Source: Candidatus Zixiibacteriota bacterium
Lineage (GTDB): Bacteria > Zixibacteria > MSB-5A5 > GN15 > FEB-12
NCBI GenBank assembly: GCA_003641345.1
Contig: QNAD01000082.1
Span: 1 to 8,179 of the forward strand
Direction of reading: 5' to 3'
DNA: 8,179 nt
The position numbers and the translations under genes were made by a program. Below are positions 1-8,100 of this stretch, one piece after another. Within the stretch, counting starts at the first letter, position 1, and each line of letters begins with the position of its first letter. Below the pieces are notes generated by a model. That model had not been told where the DNA came from. It did no database searches and saw only the letters and a list, made by a program, of their open reading frames with translations.

Positions 1-1017
1 ATATTCGCATATCAATATACACATAAAGGAAAAATCGAAGGCTCGCTTAGAACTTTTTCCAATAAATGTTATTTATATAACTATATAGGCAACTCCGTTT
101 TACTTTTCAATAACGAAACCACAATCGGGAAAGGTGCTGTTATTGAACGAGATGCAACTATTTCCGGTCGGGTTTTAGAATTTGAAGGTGAAGTTGGAGA
201 AGATCTTATTTTTAACGGCGAATCCATAACAATATCCGGAGAAATTGGCGGCGATGTTGAAATTAATGCTAAAGAAATTAATATTATCGCTCCGACAATT
301 ATTCATGGTAATCTGAAATATACTTCGTCCAATGAAGCAAACATTGATTTAGAATCAGGGGTTATAGTCGATGGTAGTACTGAGTGGCTACTCCCTGATA
401 ATATTGACAAAAAAGAATCTGACAAGCTCTTTAAAAATATCGTTATAAATTTCTCAGAAATGTTAGCAGCATTTATTCTCGGTATTATTCTTATTGCGGT
501 TTTCCCGAAATATATCGAGTCATCATTTATGCAATTAAAAAATAGAATAGGTGTATCATTTGCAAGCGGCATTCTAACTCTACTCGTTTTTATGTTAAGC
601 ACTCTTATTTTATTGGTATCAATGTTTGGGTTATTCTTCGGTTTGATTATGTCTTCGGGAGATACTGCTATAATAGGTGCTTTTCTATTGGTTGTATCTA
701 TTCTCTTATTGCCGGCTTCCAGTTTTATTTCAATCTCCAGTGGAATAATATTTTATTGTGGAACAATCATCGTAGCTATGTTTGTGGGCAGTTTGATACT
801 TAGAAAAAAACAAAACAATGAAAAATTATTTAATAAAACAGAATTACTACTTGGGTTATTTCTTCTTACACTTATTTGCTTTATTCCAATTTTAGGTGGG
901 TTAGTATTTCTTATAGCTGGTTTAACCGGAACCGGAGCAATTGTTCTTGGCGTTAAAAAATGTAAGGCTATTATTGAAAATAATAAACCTTCAGATGAAT
1001 CTCCAAAAATAGATTAA
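1..1017 (+). CDS. Bactofilin-like polymer-forming protein with C-terminal multi-pass membrane domain (5' end missing)
   Basis: The reading frame is open from base 1 to the TAA at 1015-1017, giving 338 visible residues, so the start lies outside the window and the Met codon at 460 is internal. Residues about 10-130 are short, Gly-punctuated beta-strand repeats (TIGKGAVIERDATISGR, GEVGEDLIFNG, GEIGGDVEINA, SGVIVDG), the pattern of the right-handed beta-helix in bactofilins and other polymer-forming proteins. Residues about 154-318 are strongly hydrophobic and can hold five or six membrane segments. The first is followed by FPKYIESS, and the last pair contains FIPILGGLVFLIAGLTGTGA, a pattern I associate with the membrane domain found behind polymer-forming domains. 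A short hydrophilic tail ends the protein. A membrane-anchored scaffold or envelope-organising role is inferred; no enzymatic motif is visible. Its 3' end overlaps the convergent gamma-glutamyltransferase gene by four bases. Family assignment is fairly secure, function is not. Confidence 0.8.
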   Translation: MFAYQYTHKGKIEGSLRTFSNKCYLYNYIGNSVLLFNNETTIGKGAVIERDATISGRVLEFEGEVGEDLIFNGESITISGEIGGDVEINAKEINIIAPTIIHGNLKYTSSNEANIDLESGVIVDGSTEWLLPDNIDKKESDKLFKNIVINFSEMLAAFILGIILIAVFPKYIESSFMQLKNRIGVSFASGILTLLVFMLSTLILLVSMFGLFFGLIMSSGDTAIIGAFLLVVSILLLPASSFISISSGIIFYCGTIIVAMFVGSLILRKKQNNEKLFNKTELLLGLFLLTLICFIPILGGLVFLIAGLTGTGAIVLGVKKCKAIIENNKPSDESPKID

Positions 1018-2723
1018 AAACCCGAGGCTTTACCCTGCTTCCTCGGGTCAGAAGAAGCAGTCATCAAACCGTTATCATAAGTAATAATTTGCAAATCACC
1101 GTATTTTGATCGTTCTTTAATATCATATCCACGACTGATTAAATTTTGTTTTGTTATAATATCAAAAGAATTCTCTTCCAAATAAAGAATATCCGGCATC
1201 CATTGGTGATGAAAGCGAGGTAAATTTACAGTTTCATCGGCATTATGTTTAAACCTACTATGGTTAATAATTGCTTGAGCCACAATAGTTATTATTTTTG
1301 AACCACCGGGGGAGCCAAGTATCATGTACGGGTTATTATTTTTAAATACCAAAGTAGGTGACATTGAAGATAGCATCCTTTTACCGGGTTCAATTTTATT
1401 AGCTTCGCCGCCAATTAAACCGTAAAGATTAGGACTTCCCTGTTTAATAGAAAAATCATCCATCTCATTATTCATCAAAAAACCGGCACTATCAATAACT
1501 AATCCACTGCCATACGATGCATTTATTGTATATGTCAAAGCTATCATATTGCCTTTTTCGTCAGCAACGGAAAAATGAGTTGTTTGATCAGACTCTTTAT
1601 TCTCTGGAGTTCCCGGTACAACCTGCTCCACAGGAGTTATCCTCAAAGTATCCATATTGTCTCTACGAACCGAAAGATAAGATTCATCTAACAAGCCTTC
1701 AGAGATATTATAAAAATCAGGATCTCCTAAATGAACCGAGCGATCAGCAAATGCTCTTTTTGATGCTTCACAAAATAGATGGATATATTCCGGAGAATTA
1801 TAAAAATATTTTGAAAAATCAAATGGTTCCAATAATTTTAAAATTTGTCCAATAACATAACCTCCGGAACTGGGAGGTACCATACTGTATATCTCAAGCG
1901 AATCAAATTTAAATTTCACAGGTTCTCGCCATTTAATATCGTATTGTTGCAAATCTTCTAAAGATATTAACCCGTTGTTTGCATTCATCGTTTTAACAAT
2001 CAAGCGTGCAATTTCACCTTTGTAAAATACATCAGGTCCATCAAAAGCTATCTGCCTTAAAGTACCTGCTAAATCTTTTTGAACAAATTTATCATTTTCT
2101 TTTAAAGTTTGATTGTCGGGTAAAAAGATTTTCTCTGTCGAAGAAAACTGTTCAAATAATTCTTTATTTTTTTTAAAAGATTCAGCCAAATAACTATTTA
2201 CAGAAAATCCGTTATCAGCCAAATCAACTGCAGGTTGTATTAGCTCTTTCCATTCCAAAGAACCATATTTTTCCCATAAAGCATATAAGCCGGCAACAGT
2301 TCCGGGTACTCCGGAAGATAGAGCACCAATAGTAGATGCATTAGATACAACATCACCGTTTTCATCCAAATACATATTTACAGTTGCCGCTAAAGGAGCC
2401 TTCTCTCTAAAGTCTAAGGCTTCAACTTTTTTGTTTGCACCACTTCTAATTAATGCAAAACCACCTCCGCCTATATTACCTGCCTCAGGGTAAGTAACTG
2501 CCAAGGTAAAGCCGATAGCTACGGCAACATCAAAAGCATTACCACCTTTTTTATAAATTTCAAGACCTGCATCGGTCGCAATCGGACAGGCTGATACAAT
2601 AGCAACCTTCTCATAATATTTTGAATATTGAATACCGCTACATTGGCATAAAACCAACAAACAAAAAACCGTTATTGACAATATGATTTTTTTAAAATAA
2701 CGGTTTTTAAGTCTATTCAACAT
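1014..2723 (-). CDS. ggt: Gamma-glutamyltransferase (gamma-glutamyltranspeptidase), putative lipoprotein
   Basis: This 569-residue protein is full length for the family. GGT cleaves the gamma-glutamyl bond of glutathione and related compounds, transferring the glutamyl group to water or an amino acid. It is an N-terminal nucleophile hydrolase that cuts itself into two subunits. The processing motif is TTHFSV, with Thr381 as expected nucleophile and new N-terminus of the small subunit. Other family landmarks are Arg106 in DFREKAP (glutamate carboxylate binding), NIGGGGF (84-89), NNEMDDFS (418-425), the lid-loop-like PNLYGLIGG (431-439), LSSMSP (451-456), GSPGGS (470-475), PRFHHQW (502-508) and SDPRKQG near the end. 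The N-terminus has a basic stretch, a hydrophobic core and Cys26/Cys28 followed by SG, a lipoprotein-like signal with a non-ideal lipobox, implying export and perhaps lipid anchoring. The start gives a complete signal, although no Shine-Dalgarno is visible. It lies 14 bases after the GH35-like gene, so is probably co-transcribed and read by coupling. Confidence 0.95.
   Translation of the reverse strand: MLNRLKNRYFKKIILSITVFCLLVLCQCSGIQYSKYYEKVAIVSACPIATDAGLEIYKKGGNAFDVAVAIGFTLAVTYPEAGNIGGGGFALIRSGANKKVEALDFREKAPLAATVNMYLDENGDVVSNASTIGALSSGVPGTVAGLYALWEKYGSLEWKELIQPAVDLADNGFSVNSYLAESFKKNKELFEQFSSTEKIFLPDNQTLKENDKFVQKDLAGTLRQIAFDGPDVFYKGEIARLIVKTMNANNGLISLEDLQQYDIKWREPVKFKFDSLEIYSMVPPSSGGYVIGQILKLLEPFDFSKYFYNSPEYIHLFCEASKRAFADRSVHLGDPDFYNISEGLLDESYLSVRRDNMDTLRITPVEQVVPGTPENKESDQTTHFSVADEKGNMIALTYTINASYGSGLVIDSAGFLMNNEMDDFSIKQGSPNLYGLIGGEANKIEPGKRMLSSMSPTLVFKNNNPYMILGSPGGSKIITIVAQAIINHSRFKHNADETVNLPRFHHQWMPDILYLEENSFDIITKQNLISRGYDIKERSKYGDLQIITYDNGLMTASSDPRKQGKASGF
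1016..1048 (-). terminator. Intrinsic terminator of the GH35-ggt unit, inside the ggt coding end
   Basis: Positions 1020-1027 and 1041-1048 form a perfect 8-bp inverted repeat (acccgagg / cctcgggt) with a 13-base loop. On the minus strand the stem is followed directly by a T run that includes the ggt stop codon. The other side (after 1048 on the plus strand) has no T run, so it should work only for the leftward transcript. The T run is short (about five, then AA), so efficiency is uncertain. Confidence 0.65.
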
Positions 2724-2737
2724 AATGGTTTTTTTAA

Positions 2738-4918
2738 TTATCTTCGTTCTACTAAATACAATAGACCATCAGGAAACATTACATCCATTGAAATTCCGTC
2801 TATCAATTCTTTAGAACTTGTTTTAACCGGAGGGTCTTCCTCGGATGCAAAAAGATTGGTAAGTTTAATATTTGGTGATTTAAACCCTAAAGCTTTTAAA
2901 TTAATTTTAATTATAACCTGTTTTGCCCCAGGTTCAAATACATCTGATAATTCACCCGGGGGAGGAGCAACAATACTCAACAATCCTTTTTTACCACCCA
3001 TCTGGAATGTAACATCAACAGATGGATCGCTACAGTAAATATGAGATGTCATTTTTTCAGTTTCAAGAATAGATTCTACATAGGATAACTTCTTATGGTT
3101 TCCACCCGATGCAATGTCAAAACTGAAAAAGTATAAGTTGCCATCAAATTTTGAAGATGAGACGCCAACAACTTTTTTACCCTCAGTAACCAATTTCTTG
3201 ACCTTACTATCATCCGTAGATTTAATTGCACCGTATATATGAGTTGGGAATTCACCAGATTTATGAGTAATAGTACCTATATGAAAATCTGCCGTTGTTT
3301 TAATTCTTAAATGATTAGCAAGAATCTTACAGTCTTTCATATTCTCATCATACTTGGGCATAAGACCGCATAAAATTACTGACACACCAGCTTTTAGCAT
3401 CTCAACTATAGCTTCCTGATCTTTTTCGGCCATCATTTCCATAGACGGAATAATTAACAATTTATATTTTTTTATAGAATCCCATTCGCAATTTTCTCTT
3501 ATACCATATCCCAATTTTAATCTCATCAGGTCGCGGCATAAACCGCATATTGAATCGTCAAGAAGCTTCTCAACATAAGTAAACATCTTATTACTACTGG
3601 TTAATTTCAACCAATTATAAAGTCTGTTACCTATAACGGCAATATCAGCACTAAATTCCATTTCTTCGAAATCTATCGAAGTAATATTTTGATTGAATCG
3701 TTTGGCTATTGGATAATTATCGGTAACAGTTCCATCAACATTTAAAGGAGACCCGTGCCAATTATCACGATTGACAAACATGTATTGATTCATACCCTTA
3801 AATCCAGAGGACAATCCGGCGGCAAGATAAAAACGGCTTTCATTCTCTTTTACGACAGATGTAATCTGTTCCTGATCTACCTTTATAGCCGGTGAACCTG
3901 AAATAAACGAAGTTGCAAAAGCAAACCCATATTCATGTTTCAAAAACTTAGCCTTGGTTACCAAATCAAAATAATTACCACGAGAAAACACATTGCTACC
4001 TAAAAATGGAGCCCTGTCTTCCGGTATTAGATTAAATGCAGGTAACAAATCATTTGATTTAAAATACAAAGAACGAAAGATTAAAGGTTCAACAGTATAT
4101 GCTTTAAAAATATCTTCAATATTTTCCAAATAAGTATTCAATAAAAATTCTCTGAATTTAAACCAATCCAAAACTTTAACATAATCATTCTCAGTTAAAT
4201 CTGCAAATTTTCTTGGAGGTTCAACTTGTTCAAAGGATTCATTCTTTTCTTTGTACCTGCTGTTTAATTTTTTGATGTTATCATAAATCTCTTCGAGAAA
4301 TTCAGGATAGTACATAGCCAATACATCAGGATTGTAATCAGCACTATCGGGGTTTACCATGCCACCAAACGATGTTTCGTAATCCAATTCAATCATAAAT
4401 ACCGGACCGCGAGGATGCACATAGTTTTTGGTAACTTCAATAAAAGCTTTAAAAAAACTTTTCATATAAAATTGAAAATTTGAATGAAGATAACTAGGGA
4501 GATATCCACCATCAACGCCATAATCATCATTCAATTTCAATTCCTGGCCTTTAGCATCACGAGCCAATAGCTTTAAGTCTCGGTAAAGAAATTCTGGCAA
4601 TCCACCATTTTTTAGCTGACCACCAACCCAAGGTCCAGGACGAAGGATTACCTTAAATCCAAACTCTCGAGCTAATTCCAAAAAAACTATCAAATCTTTT
4701 TTAGGATCTGTCATCCCATTAAAATCGATAAATTTTTTATCATCCTGATGAATATTCCATGGTACGGCAGTAGTGATAATTCTATACCCCGCCCGTTTAA
4801 TTCTTTCAAAACAGATAGACCAATGTCTTTTTTCAATTCTAAAATAATGAAGTTCCGCAGAAAACGGATGATAGGTTTCTCTACCTATTGAAAATTTATT
4901 ACCAATTACTCCAAGCAT
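2738..4918 (-). CDS. GH35-type beta-galactosidase/exo-glucosaminidase homologue with altered active site
   Basis: This 726-residue protein has no signal peptide and is probably cytoplasmic. The N-terminal TIM-barrel landmarks are those of glycoside hydrolase family 35: FSAELHYFRIEKRHW (19-33), RIKRAGYRIITTAVPWNIH (39-57), RPGPWVGGQLKNGGLPEFL (93-111), GPVFMIELDYETSFGG (171-186) and GFKGMNQYMFVNRDNWHG (372-389). Total length and the following domains resemble the GH35/GH42 hybrid enzymes of archaea (exo-beta-D-glucosaminidase type). Residues about 485-605 look like the Rossmann-like domain of GH42 enzymes, and the last about 100 residues form a beta-rich domain. The acid/base Glu appears kept as E181, but the preceding Asn is Tyr180, the usual AEW in the substrate motif is GQL (Q101), and the nucleophile position in ATSFISG is Ser337 rather than Glu. 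Activity is therefore doubtful or atypical. The start is supported by AAGGA five bases upstream. It is first in a unit with ggt. Confidence 0.82.
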   Translation of the reverse strand: MLGVIGNKFSIGRETYHPFSAELHYFRIEKRHWSICFERIKRAGYRIITTAVPWNIHQDDKKFIDFNGMTDPKKDLIVFLELAREFGFKVILRPGPWVGGQLKNGGLPEFLYRDLKLLARDAKGQELKLNDDYGVDGGYLPSYLHSNFQFYMKSFFKAFIEVTKNYVHPRGPVFMIELDYETSFGGMVNPDSADYNPDVLAMYYPEFLEEIYDNIKKLNSRYKEKNESFEQVEPPRKFADLTENDYVKVLDWFKFREFLLNTYLENIEDIFKAYTVEPLIFRSLYFKSNDLLPAFNLIPEDRAPFLGSNVFSRGNYFDLVTKAKFLKHEYGFAFATSFISGSPAIKVDQEQITSVVKENESRFYLAAGLSSGFKGMNQYMFVNRDNWHGSPLNVDGTVTDNYPIAKRFNQNITSIDFEEMEFSADIAVIGNRLYNWLKLTSSNKMFTYVEKLLDDSICGLCRDLMRLKLGYGIRENCEWDSIKKYKLLIIPSMEMMAEKDQEAIVEMLKAGVSVILCGLMPKYDENMKDCKILANHLRIKTTADFHIGTITHKSGEFPTHIYGAIKSTDDSKVKKLVTEGKKVVGVSSSKFDGNLYFFSFDIASGGNHKKLSYVESILETEKMTSHIYCSDPSVDVTFQMGGKKGLLSIVAPPPGELSDVFEPGAKQVIIKINLKALGFKSPNIKLTNLFASEEDPPVKTSSKELIDGISMDVMFPDGLLYLVERR

Positions 4919-4923
4919 ATAAG

Positions 4924-4928
4924 TCCTT
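4924..4928 (-). promoter_or_regulatory. Ribosome binding site of the GH35-like gene
   Basis: On the minus strand AAGGA lies five bases before the ATG at 4918-4916. It fixes the start of the GH35-like gene at the first Met and contrasts with the downstream ggt gene, which has only an A-rich leader. Confidence 0.6.
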
Positions 4929-4974
4929 ATCCCTCTTTTAGTTAACTTTTACAACCTTGTGGGGTTAAACTCTT

Positions 4975-5003
4975 ATTGTAGTATAATTTTCTTCAAAAGT
5001 CAA
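4975..5003 (-). promoter_or_regulatory. Sigma-70-like promoter for the GH35-ggt unit
   Basis: On the minus strand TTGACT (5003-4998) is followed after exactly 17 bases by TACAAT (4980-4975), each one mismatch from the consensus -35 and -10 boxes. Transcription would start near 4968, giving a leader of about 50 bases before the AAGGA site. An overlapping TATACT (4985-4980) looks attractive as a -10 but would leave only a 12-base spacer. It sits downstream of the terminator of the neighbouring large gene, as expected for an independent unit. Confidence 0.55.
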
Positions 5004-5044
5004 TAAAATTCTTATAATCGATTGAATTTCAATAAGATAACACT

Positions 5045-5090
5045 ACAAAAATCAAAAAACAAAAGCCCCCTCTATATAAAGAGGAGGCTT
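5045..5090 (-). terminator. Intrinsic terminator of the T9SS-sorted Ig-repeat gene
   Basis: Positions 5063-5073 and 5080-5090 pair over 11 bp with a single G-U wobble around a 6-base loop. On the minus strand the stem is followed by a T-rich run (TTTTGTTTTTTGATTTTTG, 5062-5044). It begins 24 bases after the TAG stop at 5115-5117. Orientation and T run show it serves the leftward large gene and separates it from the GH35-ggt unit. Confidence 0.85.
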
Positions 5091-5114
5091 ATCAACTCAT
5101 TCATATATAATTAT

Positions 5115-8100
5115 CTATTTCAACAACAACATTTTCTTTGTGGCAACATCCTGTTCTGTAAGAACTCGGTAGAAATAAATTCCAGAAGAAACTTTGCTAC
5201 CATGATCGTTAGTACCATCCCACTCAACATTATATCTATTACGAGCAAGTTCATTATCAATCAAAGTTTTTATTCTTTGTCCCAAGACATTAAAAACTTC
5301 TAACTGAACATGACTTGCTTTTGGAATTTGGAATTCGATAGTAGTATAAGGATTGAACGGATTCGGGAAATTCTGTACCAGTTCAAATTGATTAGGAAGA
5401 ACATCCGAAACAGCATGAACACCCGGAGGAACATCATAATTAAATTTGACTACAAACGATATAGGAACTTCCCCACAACCATCTGTTAATACAAGATCGA
5501 TTTCATAAAATCCTTTAAGAACTGGATATAGAATATATTGAGCTGAATTTGCTAAACTATCATTAAATACTGCTGAATCAGGCAAATCATCCTCAACTAC
5601 CTCAAAGAAAACTGTGTCGTCTTCCGGATCAGAACCAAATAAATCAAACCTGATTGTCTCCTCATTGGTTGATATTGTATCGCCGGAAACAATAGTACCT
5701 GAATCATTACCATCGTTATACTCAATCAAACCCATAATAGGAAGTGGATTTTCGGTAACAGAGATTGAGAAAAATTGAGAATCTAAATTTCCACAATTAT
5801 CTTCAACAATAAGTTTTAAATCATATTCGCCCACTTCGTCATATTTAGGTGTCCAAACTAGGGTATCACCATCACTTGATGGATTAGCAGAAGAACCAGC
5901 AAAACGATAACGCACAAAACCATCAAAATCACCATCTATTTCTTTTTCCATAGCAAGTTCATAGGACAATCTATAACCCTCAGGATCAACCCATGGAAGT
6001 GGAATTAAAAGAGAATCACATGTTTTCGTAATATAATCACTTTCAAAAAGCTCAAAAGAAGAAACTGGTGGCTCATTTTCTATAACAAAAATAGTAACAA
6101 CCTGGCTATCTATCGAAAAACAGTCATTGTCCCTCAAATAGAATGTAATTTCATGCTCACCAATATCATCAATAGAAGGTGCCCAACTAAAGTAAGCACT
6201 ATCTGTTAAGCTACTAATAACAATAGGCGCATCACTACTAAAAGGGTAAGCAAAATCATCCCTATAGAAAGTGACATTTCCTCCGTTGATATCCTCATAA
6301 CCGGTAAGATAGATGCGAGATTCTTTACAAGCCACAAACGAAATAGTATCAAAAGCAGGAGCTACAATAATCGGTGGCGAGGGATTATTTACAGTAATTG
6401 TAACAGGAACAGAAGCAGTATTACATCCATCAGTTGCAAAAAAGGTAATATCAAAAACACCAACTTCTTTTCCTTTTGGCTCCCAAGTAAAATTAATTAC
6501 TCCATTCATGCTATCTACAAGAGTTACATTCTCGGGAAGGTTAGTGGCACCAAAAGCAGGTAATCCATCTGAATCATCAATGTCAAAATTAAATGTAAGG
6601 ATATCTTCACATACATTAATAGTTGTATCAGTAAAAGGCACGCTTATTGTAGGTGTTTCATTATCTACAGGAGGTGTATCAGCTACAGTAAAGACATAAG
6701 GTCCACCCCAGTCAGGGAAGATATTTTGTGATGTTGAGCCTAAACCATATACCCATTTCCAAAACAAGTTATCATCACTATCTAATGTATCAACTTTTTT
6801 TAACACAGGCTCTAGAGCAATTTTACGTCCAGCAAATTTAGGATTGATAGGACCAATAGTAATGCCAACTAATACTGAATCATAACCACTTTGAATTGTT
6901 TTGTAATCAGTTGCAAAAATCAAAGTATCTGCTAAATCCCCTGTCATCCCATATCTACTAAATGTAATCTGATTTAAATTAGTATCAAAAGAACCAGTAT
7001 CTATTAAAGTTTGCATCGTTCTAGTCCAATTCATTAGACTGTCCGGATAAAATATTGTATCTATTGTGCTATCAGTTAGTATAGTATCTTTATAATAAAG
7101 TGAATCGCCATAAGAGACTATTCTGAATGCATTTTTAATTTTACTAATATCCTGCCCAGTGTTGTTATCAACTTTAATATAAAAAGTAACAGGTTTACAA
7201 GTCACGATTGTATCTTCACTACTTCCCCAAAGACCGTCAATATGATCAATACTTATCTTACCAAAACCAAGCAAAACAGTTACGTTAATAGAGTAAGTAG
7301 TTGTTGCCAAACCATCATAAGCTTTAAAATTTAAATCATAGGAACCTGAATCTTCTGGAGTAAAATTAAATATTCCAGTACCATCCCCATTGTCTGTAAA
7401 AGTGGCACCAGTAGGAAGAGAATCAATTGACAAAACTACAGGAGTCCCATCAGGATCAATCGCCTCCAAGTCTAAAATAAATGCCGTATCAGTTTTATGG
7501 ATATAATTTGTTTTATCAAGTTCTGTAAAAACAGGAGGTTGGTTGTTGACTTCCAGTACTGTAACGACAACAATTTCACTATCAGCAGCCAAATCAGAGT
7601 ATTCTTCAGAGTTTCCTAAATCAGCATCAAATGTTAAATTGTATACACCAGCTTGGTCATATTCTGGAACCCACGTAAATGTCCCTGTTCCATCTCCATT
7701 GTCAATCCATGTTGCACCTTCCGGGCGTGCATTATGATCATCACCGATAGCAGGGATTTCACATCCGTAATGCACGGTTGATGTTACTATAAATATTAAT
7801 GTATCATTTTCTTTAACAGATTTAGGTCCGATAGAATCAAGAATCGGAAGAGGAGGGTTATTAGGATCATCAGTAACTGTTACATTGACAGACATTGGAG
7901 AATTAGCAAAGCCATCCGATGCAACAAAACTAAACGTATATACTCCCGCCTGACAATAAGTAGGCGTCCAAGTTACCCAAGCAGTATCATTTCCTAAATC
8001 CTGAAAAGTGGCACCGTCTGGGATTGAACACAAATTAGACGGAAAAGATATAAGATTTTCCCCTGGTTTAGCTTCGGGATCAGATGCAATAATCATAAAT

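Noticed and set aside
303..602. Minus-strand open frame of 99 residues
   Set aside because: It is antisense to the bactofilin-like gene, has no recognisable domain and no start context; a shadow frame.
460..1017. A separate 185-residue membrane protein starting at the Met codon at 460
   Set aside because: The same frame is open all the way back to base 1 and encodes a coherent beta-helix domain that belongs to the same protein, so 460 is an internal Met.
1517..1855. Plus-strand open frame of 112 residues
   Set aside because: It lies wholly antisense within the well-supported ggt gene and has no family features.
4943..4967. Possible hairpin or riboswitch in the leader of the GH35-like gene (aacc / ggtt around ccacaa)
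   Set aside because: Only four base pairs pair perfectly and the leader is about 50 bases, too short and weak for a known riboswitch class.
4980..5003. TTGACT with TATACT as a promoter pair
   Set aside because: The spacer would be only 12 bases; the overlapping TACAAT at 4980-4975 gives the proper 17-base spacer with the same -35 box.
5022..5303. Plus-strand open frame of 93 residues starting in the intergenic region
   Set aside because: It crosses the intrinsic terminator and runs antisense through the T9SS sorting domain, with low-complexity Asn/Ile/Lys-rich sequence.
6313..6699. Plus-strand open frame of 128 residues
   Set aside because: Its Ser/Thr/Val-rich composition is the reverse-complement image of the Ig-like repeats of the minus-strand gene.
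7374..7703. Recent DNA-level tandem duplication of the DNGDGTG segments
   Set aside because: The two copies share protein motifs, but their DNA has diverged at many positions, so this is an old protein-domain repeat rather than a recent duplication.
8094..8096. Start of the large secreted protein at 8096
   Set aside because: The frame continues upstream to the window edge with typical Ig-domain sequence (NQPPVF onward) and there is no signal peptide after this Met.
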